A stretch of 64,000 nucleotides of DNA, from assembly GCA_947498595.1 (NCBI GenBank), contig CANMKX010000004.1, positions 1-64,000 of the forward strand, written 5' to 3'. A program made the translations under genes and the position numbers. The notes beneath the pieces were generated by a model. The model was not told the DNA's origin. It saw only the letters and a program-made list of their open reading frames with translations, and did no database searches. This document shows, in pieces, positions 35,701 to 43,739 of this stretch (its first letter is position 1; every line of letters starts with the position of its first letter). The stretch is from an uncultured Aquimarina sp. (lineage in GTDB: Bacteria > Bacteroidota > Bacteroidia > Flavobacteriales > Flavobacteriaceae).

Positions 35701-36090
35701 AATAATATTAAGGAAGAAAAAGAATTGCAAGCATATGAAACTCGATTGGTAGATCGTTTTGGCGAATTGCCCACTCAAGCGGCAGATTTACTAAATAGTG
35801 TACGTATTAAATGGATTGCTACTGCTATTGGTATCGAGAAAATAATCATGAAGCAAGATCGCATGATTGGTTATTTCATTAGTGATCAACAATCTGATTT
35901 TTACCAAAGTAATGCATTTACTACAGTATTACATTTTGTACAGTCTAGCGCCAGTACCTGTACCATGAAAGAGAAACAAACACGTAATGGTTTACGTTTA
36001 TTATTAACTTTTGATAAAGTTACTACAGTAGACAAAGCACTCAAAGCATTACAACCATTATCAGAATTACTACATAGAATCACACAATAA
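32716..36090 (+). CDS. mfd: Transcription-repair coupling factor
   Basis: Displaces stalled RNA polymerase and recruits UvrA. 1124 residues with a GTG start. The N-terminal UvrB-homology region (about 1-330) includes YPGSYRRPYQIEE and GGIVDVFSF. The polymerase-interaction domain begins near GDYVTHIDHGIGKF. The SF2 translocase has Walker A CGDVGFGKTE, the DEEQ box (LLIIDEEQKFGV) and HQMRGRVGRS. The C-terminal TRCF domain follows. It is complete and of normal length. A terminator follows. Confidence 0.97.
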   Translation: MSKTIISQALSQSLQQQKLGKLISKPFDASNTNQIHIKGLIGSSLSYVISNTFETAGKPLILILDNKEEAAYYLNDLEQLIDKDRVLFYPGSYRRPYQIEETDNANVLLRAEVLNRINSKKKPALIVTYPDALFEKVVTRKELEKNTLKININDTISIDFVNEVLFEYSFKRVDFVTEPGEFSVRGGIVDVFSFSNDEPYRIEFFGDEVDSIRAFDVETQLSTHQIKKITIIPNVENKAMQETRESFLKYVASKTVIFCKDLEVLSNRIDKNFEKAEITFDKLDNEIRRNTPEELFCNSTLIRQQLLSFDIVELNTQPLLKADFTFKFNIQPQPSFNKQFDLLIENLNQNHQEGYSNYIFCVSEQQAKRFKDIFDDVEEEVHYKTIVLPMYQGFIDESSKIACYTDHQIFERYHKFHLKNGYAKKQSITLKELTNLEVGDYVTHIDHGIGKFGGLQKIDVEGRKQEAIKLIYGERDVLYLSIHSLHKISKFNGKDGKTPQLYKLGSKAWKTLKQKTKARVKHIAFNLIQLYAKRRLQKGFQYAPDSYLQHELEASFIYEDTPDQSTATADVKVDMESERPMDRLVCGDVGFGKTEVAIRAAFKAVDNGKQVAILVPTTILAFQHAKTFRDRLKDFPVTVDYLNRFKTAKQKKETLSELASGKIDIIIGTHQLVNKAVQFKDLGLLIIDEEQKFGVSVKDKLKTIKENVDTLTLTATPIPRTLQFSLMAARDLSTITTPPPNRYPIETNVIRFNEEAIRDAVSYEIQRGGQIFFIHNRIENIKEVAGMLQRLVPDAKIAIGHGQMEGKKLEELMLSFMNGEFDILVSTTIIESGLDVPNANTIFINSANNFGLSDLHQMRGRVGRSNKKAFCYFITPPYTAMTEDARKRITALEQFSSLGSGFNIAMKDLEIRGAGDILGGEQSGFMNEIGFDTYQKILNEAIQELKENEFKELYKDEVKEKVYLKDTQIDTDFSLLFPDDYINNIAERLNLYTELNNIKEEKELQAYETRLVDRFGELPTQAADLLNSVRIKWIATAIGIEKIIMKQDRMIGYFISDQQSDFYQSNAFTTVLHFVQSSASTCTMKEKQTRNGLRLLLTFDKVTTVDKALKALQPLSELLHRITQ

Positions 36091-36102
36091 ATATACAGTA
36101 CA

Positions 36103-36133
36103 AGTCCCTCTTTTAGCAATTAAAAGAGGGACT
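36103..36133. terminator. Hairpin between mfd and the secreted hydrolase gene
   Basis: A perfect 13-bp stem AGTCCCTCTTTTA / TAAAAGAGGGACT with a 5-nt loop lies between two convergent genes. T-tracts are short on both strands; it may serve in both directions. Confidence 0.65.
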
Positions 36134-36160
36134 AAACAATTAACTTAAAAATCTAAATTT

Positions 36161-38296
36161 CTAATTCTTAACAATTCTCTTAACAGTTACAATTCCTGTA
36201 ATTGCATCTGTAACTTTTAATAAATAAACACCTTGTATATAAGTTGTCATATTTATTATATTAGTTCCTTTGTTTAAAATTAAGCTTTCTATTTCCTGCC
36301 CTTGTATGTTATAAACTCTACCTAGGCTTTCTTGTGATAAATTTAAATTCACATATAAAATATCTTGAACTGGATTAGGGTATAATTGTATTGTTTTATT
36401 ACTAACTGTATCATAATCCGTATTTGTATCAATACTATTTGATGGGTTTTTCCCTACAAAAATCAAATCATTAAACAAGAAATCTCTAGTTTTCGTTCCT
36501 GATCTATCATACTTAAATCGAACAACTTCAATCTTAGTTAAATCTATTTCTGTATATGCAGATAATGGTATACGTACTGTATTGAGTAATATTTTAGGAG
36601 TAACTTTAGCTGTACTTCCTCGAGGAATAAACAATGCTCTACTATAATCACTAACAGCTACAGATTGAGTCTCTCCATCTTCATCCTCAATTTCTATACT
36701 AAAATCAAGATGAGTCTCATCTCCATAATCGTTATTAAAAATAGGAGCTCCTCTAAATTGTAATGCAGTATATCCACTAACATCTTTATTAGCATCTGTT
36801 ACTATGTTTTCATAAACAGCACTTGGCTTATTAAAGAAATTAGCTACCTGACGAAATACCTTTCCTGTACCAAGGCGACGTAAAATAGAATAAGTGTGAG
36901 GCTCTTGCGTTTCAATTACTCCTGAAATACAAGAATCATCATGATCTTTATCTGTATTCGACGGAGTCGTTTCACAAATAGCGTAAGTATTCAAATTACT
37001 AGTACTAATAGCACCTCCTTGAGTATTAACAAGACCTTCTGTCGACTCAATTGTATTTAATGCTAAACTTTGATTTACTGGTGCATGGTATGATACATGC
37101 AACTGGTTTTTATCTATACCTATAGATCTTGGTGGTATTGAATCTTCTAAATTAAGTAGTGGTGCAAACTGATTTTCATTCTTTAAATACAATCTAAAAA
37201 AAGCGGTTCCATAAGCATTTAATATCTCTCGCTGCTTTACTGGTGCTAATCTTTTATTACTTGATATAATAGTTCCACAGTAAGTATCCACTTGAAAATT
37301 ATCTTGAATTCCCCAATCATCAGCCCCTACTTCAAAACCAATATTAGTTTCTATTCTCTTAGGTGTCCATATAGAATTAAAATAATTATGATTTGCTCCT
37401 AAAACCGTAATATTATGTAGAGCATTGGTACGATTAGCTACATTACGAGAATCATCATAATAATGCAATCCTAGCACTTCAAATACATCTCCATCACAAT
37501 AAGGTGTAATATTTAATAAATTAATATGTCCAAGAACTGAATCTCTAAAAATATTTTGAGGAGCCAACGTTAATATTGCTTTAATTCCGTAAGGAGATCC
37601 TAAACTTTCATTAAGTATTGCTTGCTTTACAATTCCTTCACCTCCTCTAGAATGCCCCATCAATCCTATATTTTGCAAATCTAATTTCCCTACAAATCGG
37701 TTATTAATACCATTAGGTGCATTACCAGTAGTATTCCATTTATTCAATAAATCAAAGTGATGTTGTATTAACTCTGCTCTTGCATCTTGTCCAAAGTTTT
37801 CCTCTGGTCTTGAATCATTTGCATTAATTCCATTAGTACTTATAGAAATCACTACATACCCATGGCTAGCTAATAATTCACCTAATTCCTTATATCCTCT
37901 AAGACTTGGGATCTCGGTAAAATCTCTTACGACCTCTGTTACTCCTTGGTTTTCATCTGCAGTTGCAGGAGTATTATAAGGCCATCTAAAATAAGGCACT
38001 ATTATGCTTTCATTAGGACTATCTTCTGTTTTTATTTCTCTAAAAGCAGTAGCATGTCTACCATGAACCAACATCACTACTGGGAGTTTTTTATTAGGTA
38101 AAGTAGTCGGCGCATATATGATCCCTTTAACATCAACTGCTGCATTTCTAAAATTAGTTGGTACAAACGCCTCATTACCCAAATCGTACATAGTTTCACT
38201 AACTGTAAAACTACCTAAAACATCTGGAGCTGGGGTTGTTTGTGCCATTAAAAGATATGGCAAACAGAATAATATATATTTTGTAATAGTTTTCAT
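36161..38296 (-). CDS. T9SS-secreted alpha/beta hydrolase
   Basis: 711 residues. The signal peptide ends at LLMAQ. About 50-390 form an alpha/beta hydrolase: oxyanion-region PVVMLVHGRHA, nucleophile Ser in GLMGHSRGGEG and a probable catalytic His in LGANHNYFNS. About 400-610 are a beta-rich module of unknown type. The C-terminus is a type A T9SS sorting domain (IQLYPNPVQDILYVNL to VKRIVKN). The enzyme is expected outside the cell or on its surface. It resembles bacterial chlorophyllase/PET-hydrolase-like lipases in layout, but the substrate is not determined. Confidence 0.85.
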   Translation of the reverse strand: MKTITKYILFCLPYLLMAQTTPAPDVLGSFTVSETMYDLGNEAFVPTNFRNAAVDVKGIIYAPTTLPNKKLPVVMLVHGRHATAFREIKTEDSPNESIIVPYFRWPYNTPATADENQGVTEVVRDFTEIPSLRGYKELGELLASHGYVVISISTNGINANDSRPEENFGQDARAELIQHHFDLLNKWNTTGNAPNGINNRFVGKLDLQNIGLMGHSRGGEGIVKQAILNESLGSPYGIKAILTLAPQNIFRDSVLGHINLLNITPYCDGDVFEVLGLHYYDDSRNVANRTNALHNITVLGANHNYFNSIWTPKRIETNIGFEVGADDWGIQDNFQVDTYCGTIISSNKRLAPVKQREILNAYGTAFFRLYLKNENQFAPLLNLEDSIPPRSIGIDKNQLHVSYHAPVNQSLALNTIESTEGLVNTQGGAISTSNLNTYAICETTPSNTDKDHDDSCISGVIETQEPHTYSILRRLGTGKVFRQVANFFNKPSAVYENIVTDANKDVSGYTALQFRGAPIFNNDYGDETHLDFSIEIEDEDGETQSVAVSDYSRALFIPRGSTAKVTPKILLNTVRIPLSAYTEIDLTKIEVVRFKYDRSGTKTRDFLFNDLIFVGKNPSNSIDTNTDYDTVSNKTIQLYPNPVQDILYVNLNLSQESLGRVYNIQGQEIESLILNKGTNIINMTTYIQGVYLLKVTDAITGIVTVKRIVKN

Positions 38297-38308
38297 AATA
38301 TTTCTTTT

Positions 38309-38704
38309 TTAATTATTTTTAAATTCTAACTGCCATATTCCGTTAGCTCCTTGATTTGTTTTAGAATTTTCTTTAGCTCTATTTACTTCTTCTTTTGATC
38401 TCATCCCATAGGTCAATACCATTTGATTTCCATTTTTCATGGTTACATAATCTTTTGTTTGAATTGTAAAAATCAATTGATCTTTACTTCCCACCTTTTT
38501 ACGTTCATAGCTATTAAAAATCTTATCTCCAATTCTTAATACATAAAAATTAGCTCCCATATAGAAAGAATCATTTTCTATCACTATATGTGTTTCATTT
38601 TTTGCTGTCGCTACTTCTACAATTTTTGCTGTTTGTGCTTGCATCCAAGTACAGGATCCTAAAAGCATTGCCCCTAAAAGGATTTTTCTAATTTTCTTTT
38701 TCAT
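38309..38704 (-). CDS. Small exported protein of unknown function
   Basis: 131 residues from the ATG at 38704 (an earlier ATG at 38761 adds a nonconserved stretch). The N-terminus MKKKIRKILLGAMLLGSCTW is either a lipoprotein signal (LLGSC) or a Sec signal cleaved after MQAQ. The remainder is a beta-rich domain I do not recognise. It lies 12 bp before the hydrolase gene on the same strand, so cotranscription and a shared role at the cell surface are plausible. Confidence 0.7.
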   Translation of the reverse strand: MKKKIRKILLGAMLLGSCTWMQAQTAKIVEVATAKNETHIVIENDSFYMGANFYVLRIGDKIFNSYERKKVGSKDQLIFTIQTKDYVTMKNGNQMVLTYGMRSKEEVNRAKENSKTNQGANGIWQLEFKNN

Positions 38705-38882
38705 TGTTAATGGTTTATTTTTTATTATTAACAATAAATTTAGCATTAGCTTCTTTCTCAAATACCATACATTGTATGAACGTTCATTACTGTTACACGT
38801 AATTCCTTTTTTGACGTATCACACGTTTTTAAAATTATTTTTTATTGTACATTTCTATCATAATTTCAATTTTTAAAAAAGT

Positions 38883-39482
38883 ATGATTCCTAATGCCCTC
38901 CGAAATACCGATATCTTTCTATTAGATCAAATAATGAAAGATCGCTATCCTCAAGGAGCTAAGATTCTAGATGCAGGTTGTGGTCATGGTCGTAACTTAC
39001 ATTGGTTTTATCAACAAGGATATGACATTAACGGTATTGATATTTCTGAAAATGCTATTGAATATTGTAAAACCACTTTCTCTAAACAAGCTGCGAATTT
39101 TTCAGTTTCTGATTTAAAGACTATTCCTTTTAAGGAGGATACATTTGATCATGTTATCTGTAATGCCGTATTACATTTTGCAGATAACAAAACGCATTTT
39201 CATCAAATGTTTTCTGAATTAATACGAGTATTAAAACCTAACGGATCTCTTTTTATAAGAACTACTTCTTTAATTGGTTTAAAAAAATACATTCGTATTC
39301 GTGAAGATATTTATGAAACTCCTGATGGTTCCACTTGGTTATTAATTTCTGAAAGTTTTATTGAGGAATTATTACAAACTTATCATATCTCCAAACTGAA
39401 TCCTATTAAAACCACTGTTGTAGAAAACCTACGTTGCATGACTACTTTAGTGCTACAAAAAAATGCCTTTAGAAAATTCTAA
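38883..39482 (+). CDS. Class I SAM-dependent methyltransferase
   Basis: 199 residues with motif I ILDAGCGHGRNLHWF, acidic residue in INGIDIS, and a Methyltransf_11-like core (FKEDTFDHVICNAVLHF, ELIRVLKPNGSLFIRT). Cytosolic. The substrate is unknown. Its last codons and stop overlap a hairpin that serves as terminator for the convergent gene. Confidence 0.88.
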   Translation: MIPNALRNTDIFLLDQIMKDRYPQGAKILDAGCGHGRNLHWFYQQGYDINGIDISENAIEYCKTTFSKQAANFSVSDLKTIPFKEDTFDHVICNAVLHFADNKTHFHQMFSELIRVLKPNGSLFIRTTSLIGLKKYIRIREDIYETPDGSTWLLISESFIEELLQTYHISKLNPIKTTVVENLRCMTTLVLQKNAFRKF

Positions 39483-39488
39483 AGGCAT
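39456..39488 (-). terminator. Terminator of the Cys-rich secreted protein gene, inside the methyltransferase 3' end
   Basis: The 12-bp stem ATGCCTTTAGAA / TTCTAAAGGCAT spans 39463-39488. On the minus strand it is followed by seven T residues; on the plus strand it is not. It therefore terminates the minus-strand gene but lies within the coding end of the convergent methyltransferase gene. Confidence 0.75.
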
Positions 39489-39528
39489 CATTGACAGGCC
39501 TAATCATTGGGGTTATTAAGCTTATTAT

Positions 39529-39879
39529 TTAATTGCATCCAAATTGATCTTTAACAGATTGTGGTGCAAAAACAAGGAAATCGCAGATATCAAAATCTCC
39601 ATCTCCATTCCCTGTAGTATCACCGCCTCCTGTAGTTATACTACCACAGCCATTAATACTAATTCCCCCTCTTTGGTTACATTCAAAACGTTGTAACTCT
39701 GCTCCAGTAGCTTGATTCGTTACAATTATAAATCCTGGAGTACTTCTACTATCTACAGATACACTAGTACCTGCTGGATATGTTCCTGTTTGTCCACATC
39801 CTGTTGTTACTGTACATTGAGCATTTACAACTCCTGTGAAAGCGAAAGCAATAATTGCTATTAAAAATTTAGTTTTCAT
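39529..39879 (-). CDS. Small secreted Cys-rich protein with Gly/Thr linker
   Basis: 116 residues. The signal peptide ends at VVNAQ. The mature part has six cysteines: two at the start (CTVTTGCG), two near the middle (FECNQ, INGCG) and two in the C-terminal tail (FDICDF, FGCN). A low-complexity TTGGGDTTGNGDGD linker separates the tail. Disulfides and export are likely. No family recognised. It has its own promoter and terminator. Confidence 0.7.
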   Translation of the reverse strand: MKTKFLIAIIAFAFTGVVNAQCTVTTGCGQTGTYPAGTSVSVDSRSTPGFIIVTNQATGAELQRFECNQRGGISINGCGSITTGGGDTTGNGDGDFDICDFLVFAPQSVKDQFGCN

Positions 39880-39903
39880 AGTATTTGATTTTTATTATTT
39901 CTT

Positions 39904-39911
39904 CAAATCTA
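39904..39911 (-). promoter_or_regulatory. Promoter -7 box TAGATTTG of the Cys-rich protein gene
   Basis: Minus-strand exact TAnnTTTG match 25 bp before the start at 39879. Confidence 0.5.
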
Positions 39912-39995
39912 CTATCCCAATGAATATTTTTTCTCTCGGTTTGTAGCTAACTATCTTTTCAATGTACCAACTACATAAAATCTGTATAAAGTGTT

Positions 39996-41015
39996 TTATC
40001 TATTACTACTATATCCTGAAAATATTTTAAATTGGTGCTTTTGTTCATATATCTTTTTCTTATCATCAACATACTTAGGTACTAGATATAACTCTTTTCG
40101 CATTTTCGATACAAGTTTCATGTTCATTTTTTTAGGGTAGGTCGCATATTGATCAATATAATACGCTTGATAATCTTTAAATCCACTACAATAAGGACGT
40201 TCTCTATTGTATCCAAAAAGCATATCATAAAACATTGCTATATCTCTTGGATGAATATTCCCTTTTAGCATTTCTGATTTCAACATATCTTTATACATAA
40301 AATAAGAACATGGATTATTAATAAATAATACAATAGCTGCGCTTTCAGACATACTCTTTTCATTAGATTTCATATACCATAAATCTTCATGCTTTTTTAC
40401 TTGTCTATATAGATCTAGATGCGGTTTATTTATTTCTTTAAAGATGGTACTATCAGAAATTCCTATGACACGATCTCCAGGAAACCCTCTTGTTGGAATT
40501 GAGTCTAATATTTGCTTGATTTTTGTACGCACGTCTTTCCTAAATTTATAAATGCTCTCTCTTAGTGTTTTTTTTAACTGACTTCTTATAGCTATTTTAT
40601 AAATAAAATCTAAATATTTAAAATCTATTTTTTTCAAATACTTCTTTCTATATTTTTTATACAACGCATTTAGTTTTTTATCTTCTTTTTTTTCATCATA
40701 AAATTTCTTTAACAAAGGATATCTTTTAAGATGGTCTATTTTTAAACCATATAAAAAACCTTTTTCAATATATTTCTGAAAAGGTTTCTTTGTATGTACT
40801 GCTATTTGCGCTGCATTTAAAATATCTTTTACAAAAATGAAATCATATTCTTCAAATACGGTATCATAGTAAAACAATGCACTATCAACTTTTTCTTCTA
40901 CAAAAAAAAGTTCTTCTGCTTTATTTATAGAAGTGTGATATTTTGCATAGTTTTCTGATTGTCCCAAAAAGAAAACGCTTTGCATTAAACAAAGAGATAA
41001 TAAGATTTTTTTCAT
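39996..41015 (-). CDS. Exported protein of unknown function
   Basis: 339 residues with a signal peptide (MKKILLSLCLMQSVFFLGQ). The N-terminal half is helical and Lys-rich with a TPR-like opening (INKAEELFFVEEKVDSALFY). The C-terminal half contains FINNPCSYFMYKDMLKSEML and the basic tail, an arrangement I associate with an uncharacterised flavobacterial family. No catalytic motif is apparent. The neighbours give no hint. Confidence 0.65.
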   Translation of the reverse strand: MKKILLSLCLMQSVFFLGQSENYAKYHTSINKAEELFFVEEKVDSALFYYDTVFEEYDFIFVKDILNAAQIAVHTKKPFQKYIEKGFLYGLKIDHLKRYPLLKKFYDEKKEDKKLNALYKKYRKKYLKKIDFKYLDFIYKIAIRSQLKKTLRESIYKFRKDVRTKIKQILDSIPTRGFPGDRVIGISDSTIFKEINKPHLDLYRQVKKHEDLWYMKSNEKSMSESAAIVLFINNPCSYFMYKDMLKSEMLKGNIHPRDIAMFYDMLFGYNRERPYCSGFKDYQAYYIDQYATYPKKMNMKLVSKMRKELYLVPKYVDDKKKIYEQKHQFKIFSGYSSNR

Positions 41016-41282
41016 GTTATTTTGATTATGAATAATTATTTTACATTGTTTATCTAAACGTTCATCCTATTTTTTTATTTTTAAGCTATAATTATCTAAT
41101 AGCTCAAAACCATTGATTTTGCTACAATGTCAGGTAAATGACGGGGCAAATACGATTCAAAAAGTTTGAGTTATTTTACTTGAAACCTAATATTGCTGTT
41201 ATAAATGAAAATCAATTCACTTCCTTCTTTATTCAACTTAAATATTAATAATAAGGATAAGAAAACTAAAACTATATTCATT

Positions 41283-42122
41283 ATGAAACAACCAGCATTA
41301 GGTCAAAAAATTATAGCTCTACGTAAAGAAAAAGGGTTAACTCAAGAAGAACTTGTCGAAAAATGTAACATCAGTGTTCGTACCATTCAACGCATCGAAG
41401 CTGGTGAGGTTAGTCCAAGATCCTATACCATAAAAACTATTCTTGAAGCTTTAGATTATGATTTAGATCAAATTAAAGAAGATACTCCAAAAGCTACTCA
41501 AGAATTCAAAAAAATGTTACTTCTAGATATTGATGATTCAAAAGGAGCTGACTTTTTAATTAAACAACTTAATATTTCTTGGATTAGCGGAATTATATAT
41601 TTCGTATTAGGTTTTATTGAAGTTACATTAGATTTCTTTAGATATAAAGAGGATGAACTAATAATCAATCCTTTCTTATATGGTTTCTTCAAGATTTGCG
41701 TGCTAGCTGCTATTATTTTATACATAAGAGGGTTTGTATTATCTGGCAAGCTTTTTAAAAATTATCTATTGCGTATTACAGCATTTATAATGATTGTTCT
41801 TTCAGGGTTCTTTTATATATATGATATCGCATCATTATTTATAGGCAATTTTGATTACCAATTCATTTTAGGTGCACAATCTATCAGTTACGGAATTATA
41901 GGAATCTTACTTGGTATTAGCGTATTACGATTACAAAAATCTTTAGGTACTATTGCAACTGTTACTGGAATTTTCGAAATCATAACTTATGGACTTATGA
42001 CTACAATTATCTTAGCTATTGTTGGTCTGTTCTTAATCTCGCCAATGCTAATTCTTGAGGTTATTCTGCTTTATAAAATCACTGCGATGCTAAAAGCTAA
42101 AATTGCAATCAATAAAAAGTAA
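41283..42122 (+). CDS. XRE-type HTH regulator fused to a membrane domain
   Basis: 279 residues from the ATG at 41283 (an upstream ATG at 41205 adds a weakly conserved stretch). About 1-60 form a Cro/CI helix-turn-helix (IIALRKEKGLTQEELVEKCN, ISVRTIQRIEAGEVSPR). About 95-275 hold several hydrophobic helices, ending in a short basic tail. The DNA-binding domain is thus anchored in the inner membrane. Target and signal are unknown. The terminator follows 73 bp later. Confidence 0.85.
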   Translation: MKQPALGQKIIALRKEKGLTQEELVEKCNISVRTIQRIEAGEVSPRSYTIKTILEALDYDLDQIKEDTPKATQEFKKMLLLDIDDSKGADFLIKQLNISWISGIIYFVLGFIEVTLDFFRYKEDELIINPFLYGFFKICVLAAIILYIRGFVLSGKLFKNYLLRITAFIMIVLSGFFYIYDIASLFIGNFDYQFILGAQSISYGIIGILLGISVLRLQKSLGTIATVTGIFEIITYGLMTTIILAIVGLFLISPMLILEVILLYKITAMLKAKIAINKK

Positions 42123-42194
42123 TATTTTATCCAAACAATCTATCATCTATATTTAGACACAACACTTATACAATCAAAATCAATACTTTACACA

Positions 42195-42230
42195 AAAAAT
42201 CATCCAATCTTATTTATTGGGTGATTTTTG
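42195..42230 (+). terminator. Terminator after the HTH-membrane gene
   Basis: A 14-bp stem AAAAATCATCCAAT / ATTGGGTGATTTTT (one G-U pair) with a 7-nt loop ends in a T-run. Flanking A's also allow use by the convergent YraN gene. Confidence 0.75.
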
Positions 42231-42250
42231 TATTAAAAACTATCTATCGT

Positions 42251-42610
42251 TTAAAAATAATAAAAAGCATCTTCTAAATGTTCAATCTGTACTCCTCGTT
42301 TATTTTTAACGATTGCTATAATATCAAACCTTATTTCTACATCAAAATCATTTGTTGTAATATATTGATCGATAGCTTTTACCAATTGTTGAATTTGTTT
42401 TGGCTTTACAAAATCTTGTGGATTTCCAAAATCAGGTGTACTACGTGTTTTAACTTCTACCACTACAACTGTGTCTTCTATTTGTGCTATAATGTCAATT
42501 TCGGCTTTTAGGTATCGGTAATTTTTTTCTAAAATTATATACCCTTTAGAAAGTAGTAATTGTATTGCCAATTGTTCCCCTTCTTTACCTAAATCGTTGT
42601 GTATTGCCAT
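42251..42610 (-). CDS. YraN/UPF0102 family protein
   Basis: 119 residues from the ATG at 42610. A restriction-endonuclease-like fold: GKEGEQLAIQLLLSKGY, ILEKNYRYLKAEIDIIAQ (catalytic-type Glu and Asp) and VVVVEVKTRS. The family is thought to be nuclease-like, but the cellular role is unsettled. LD-carboxypeptidase gene lies upstream on the same strand. Confidence 0.9.
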   Translation of the reverse strand: MAIHNDLGKEGEQLAIQLLLSKGYIILEKNYRYLKAEIDIIAQIEDTVVVVEVKTRSTPDFGNPQDFVKPKQIQQLVKAIDQYITTNDFDVEIRFDIIAIVKNKRGVQIEHLEDAFYYF

Positions 42611-42705
42611 AATAACTATCTCCTTTTGTATCAAGATACGTTATTTCACAAATATCATTTTCGTTATACCTTAAAAACACTTTCAATACTTAATCATAAA
42701 CTCTC

Positions 42706-43608
42706 TTATTTATATATCACATTTACTTTATCTGCGGATACATCAACCTCAACTTCTCTCCCTAATAACAACGTATGATTTGCTTCAACATGTCCCGCTG
42801 GAAATTCAAAAACTACAGGGTAATCATATTCTTTTACTGTATCTAATATAATTTCTTCTGCAGTTTTTCCAAAAGGAATCGTATTATCATGCATCTTGGT
42901 CATTCCTCCAACAATTAGTGCTTCTAAATTTTCTAACATCCCAGATCGTTTCATATTTTGAAGCATACGATCAATATGGTATAAATACTCATCCAGATCT
43001 TCTATAAAAAGTACCTTTCCTTTCGTATCCATTTGCGATGGCGATCCACATACCGAGTATAGTATTGATAAATTACCTCCTATCAATTGTCCATTTCCTT
43101 TCCCTTTTCTATTATAAGAAACTGGCTTCAATTTATATTGAATTGACTTTCCTATTAACGCATTATGCAATGTATTTCTTGCGACTAGTATAGTATTCAA
43201 TAAATCTATCGCCATAGGCCCATGTAATGTCGCAATACCCATTTTATGAATATGCGAATGTAATATCGTAACATCTGAATATCCTATAATCCACTTTGGA
43301 TGTTTTTTAAATTCAGTAAAATCTAAAGCATCAATAATACGTACCGTTCCATAGCCACCACGAGCACACCATATTGCATCAATAGTATTATCATCTAATA
43401 ATCGTTGGAGATCTTCGCTCCTCATAAGATCTGTCCCCGCAAATTGATGCGCTTCTTTCTCTATAGTTTCACCTAATACAGTTTTAAACCCTTGTTCATG
43501 CATCCATTCGATAGCCCCTTTTATCTCTCGCATGCTAATTTTACGAGCTGTAGCAACAATTCCTATTCTAGCTCCTTTAGTAAGGTATGGTGGTAATATC
43601 ATATTCAT
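42706..43608 (-). CDS. LD-carboxypeptidase (peptidase S66)
   Basis: Cleaves the terminal D-alanine from cytoplasmic murein tetrapeptides in cell-wall recycling. About 300 residues from the ATG at 43608 (43602 and 43632 are alternatives). Family motifs: GIVATARKI, CARGGYGTVRI, the nucleophile Ser in IIGYSDVTILH, EDLDEYLYHIDRML and the catalytic His in FPAGHVEANHTL. No signal peptide, as expected for the cytosolic enzyme. Confidence 0.92.
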   Translation of the reverse strand: MNMILPPYLTKGARIGIVATARKISMREIKGAIEWMHEQGFKTVLGETIEKEAHQFAGTDLMRSEDLQRLLDDNTIDAIWCARGGYGTVRIIDALDFTEFKKHPKWIIGYSDVTILHSHIHKMGIATLHGPMAIDLLNTILVARNTLHNALIGKSIQYKLKPVSYNRKGKGNGQLIGGNLSILYSVCGSPSQMDTKGKVLFIEDLDEYLYHIDRMLQNMKRSGMLENLEALIVGGMTKMHDNTIPFGKTAEEIILDTVKEYDYPVVFEFPAGHVEANHTLLLGREVEVDVSADKVNVIYK

Positions 43609-43709
43609 TTTATTGATCGTAGTTACCCTCAAAATACGCGCTTCTTTTTTATCTATACAAACAAATTTCTATGCTGTATAAAAGATGCTTATAATTCGGG
43701 GGCATTTGT

Positions 43710-43717
43710 TACCTTTG
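43710..43717 (+). promoter_or_regulatory. Promoter -7 box TACCTTTG of metG
   Basis: Exact TAnnTTTG match 22 bp before the ATG at 43740. Confidence 0.5.
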
Positions 43718-43739
43718 TGCCTCTATTTTTATATTGATT

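Noticed and set aside
36161..38296. Polysaccharide-utilisation locus around the hydrolase or PL6 genes
   Set aside because: No SusC/SusD pair, sulfatase or hybrid regulator lies near either gene.
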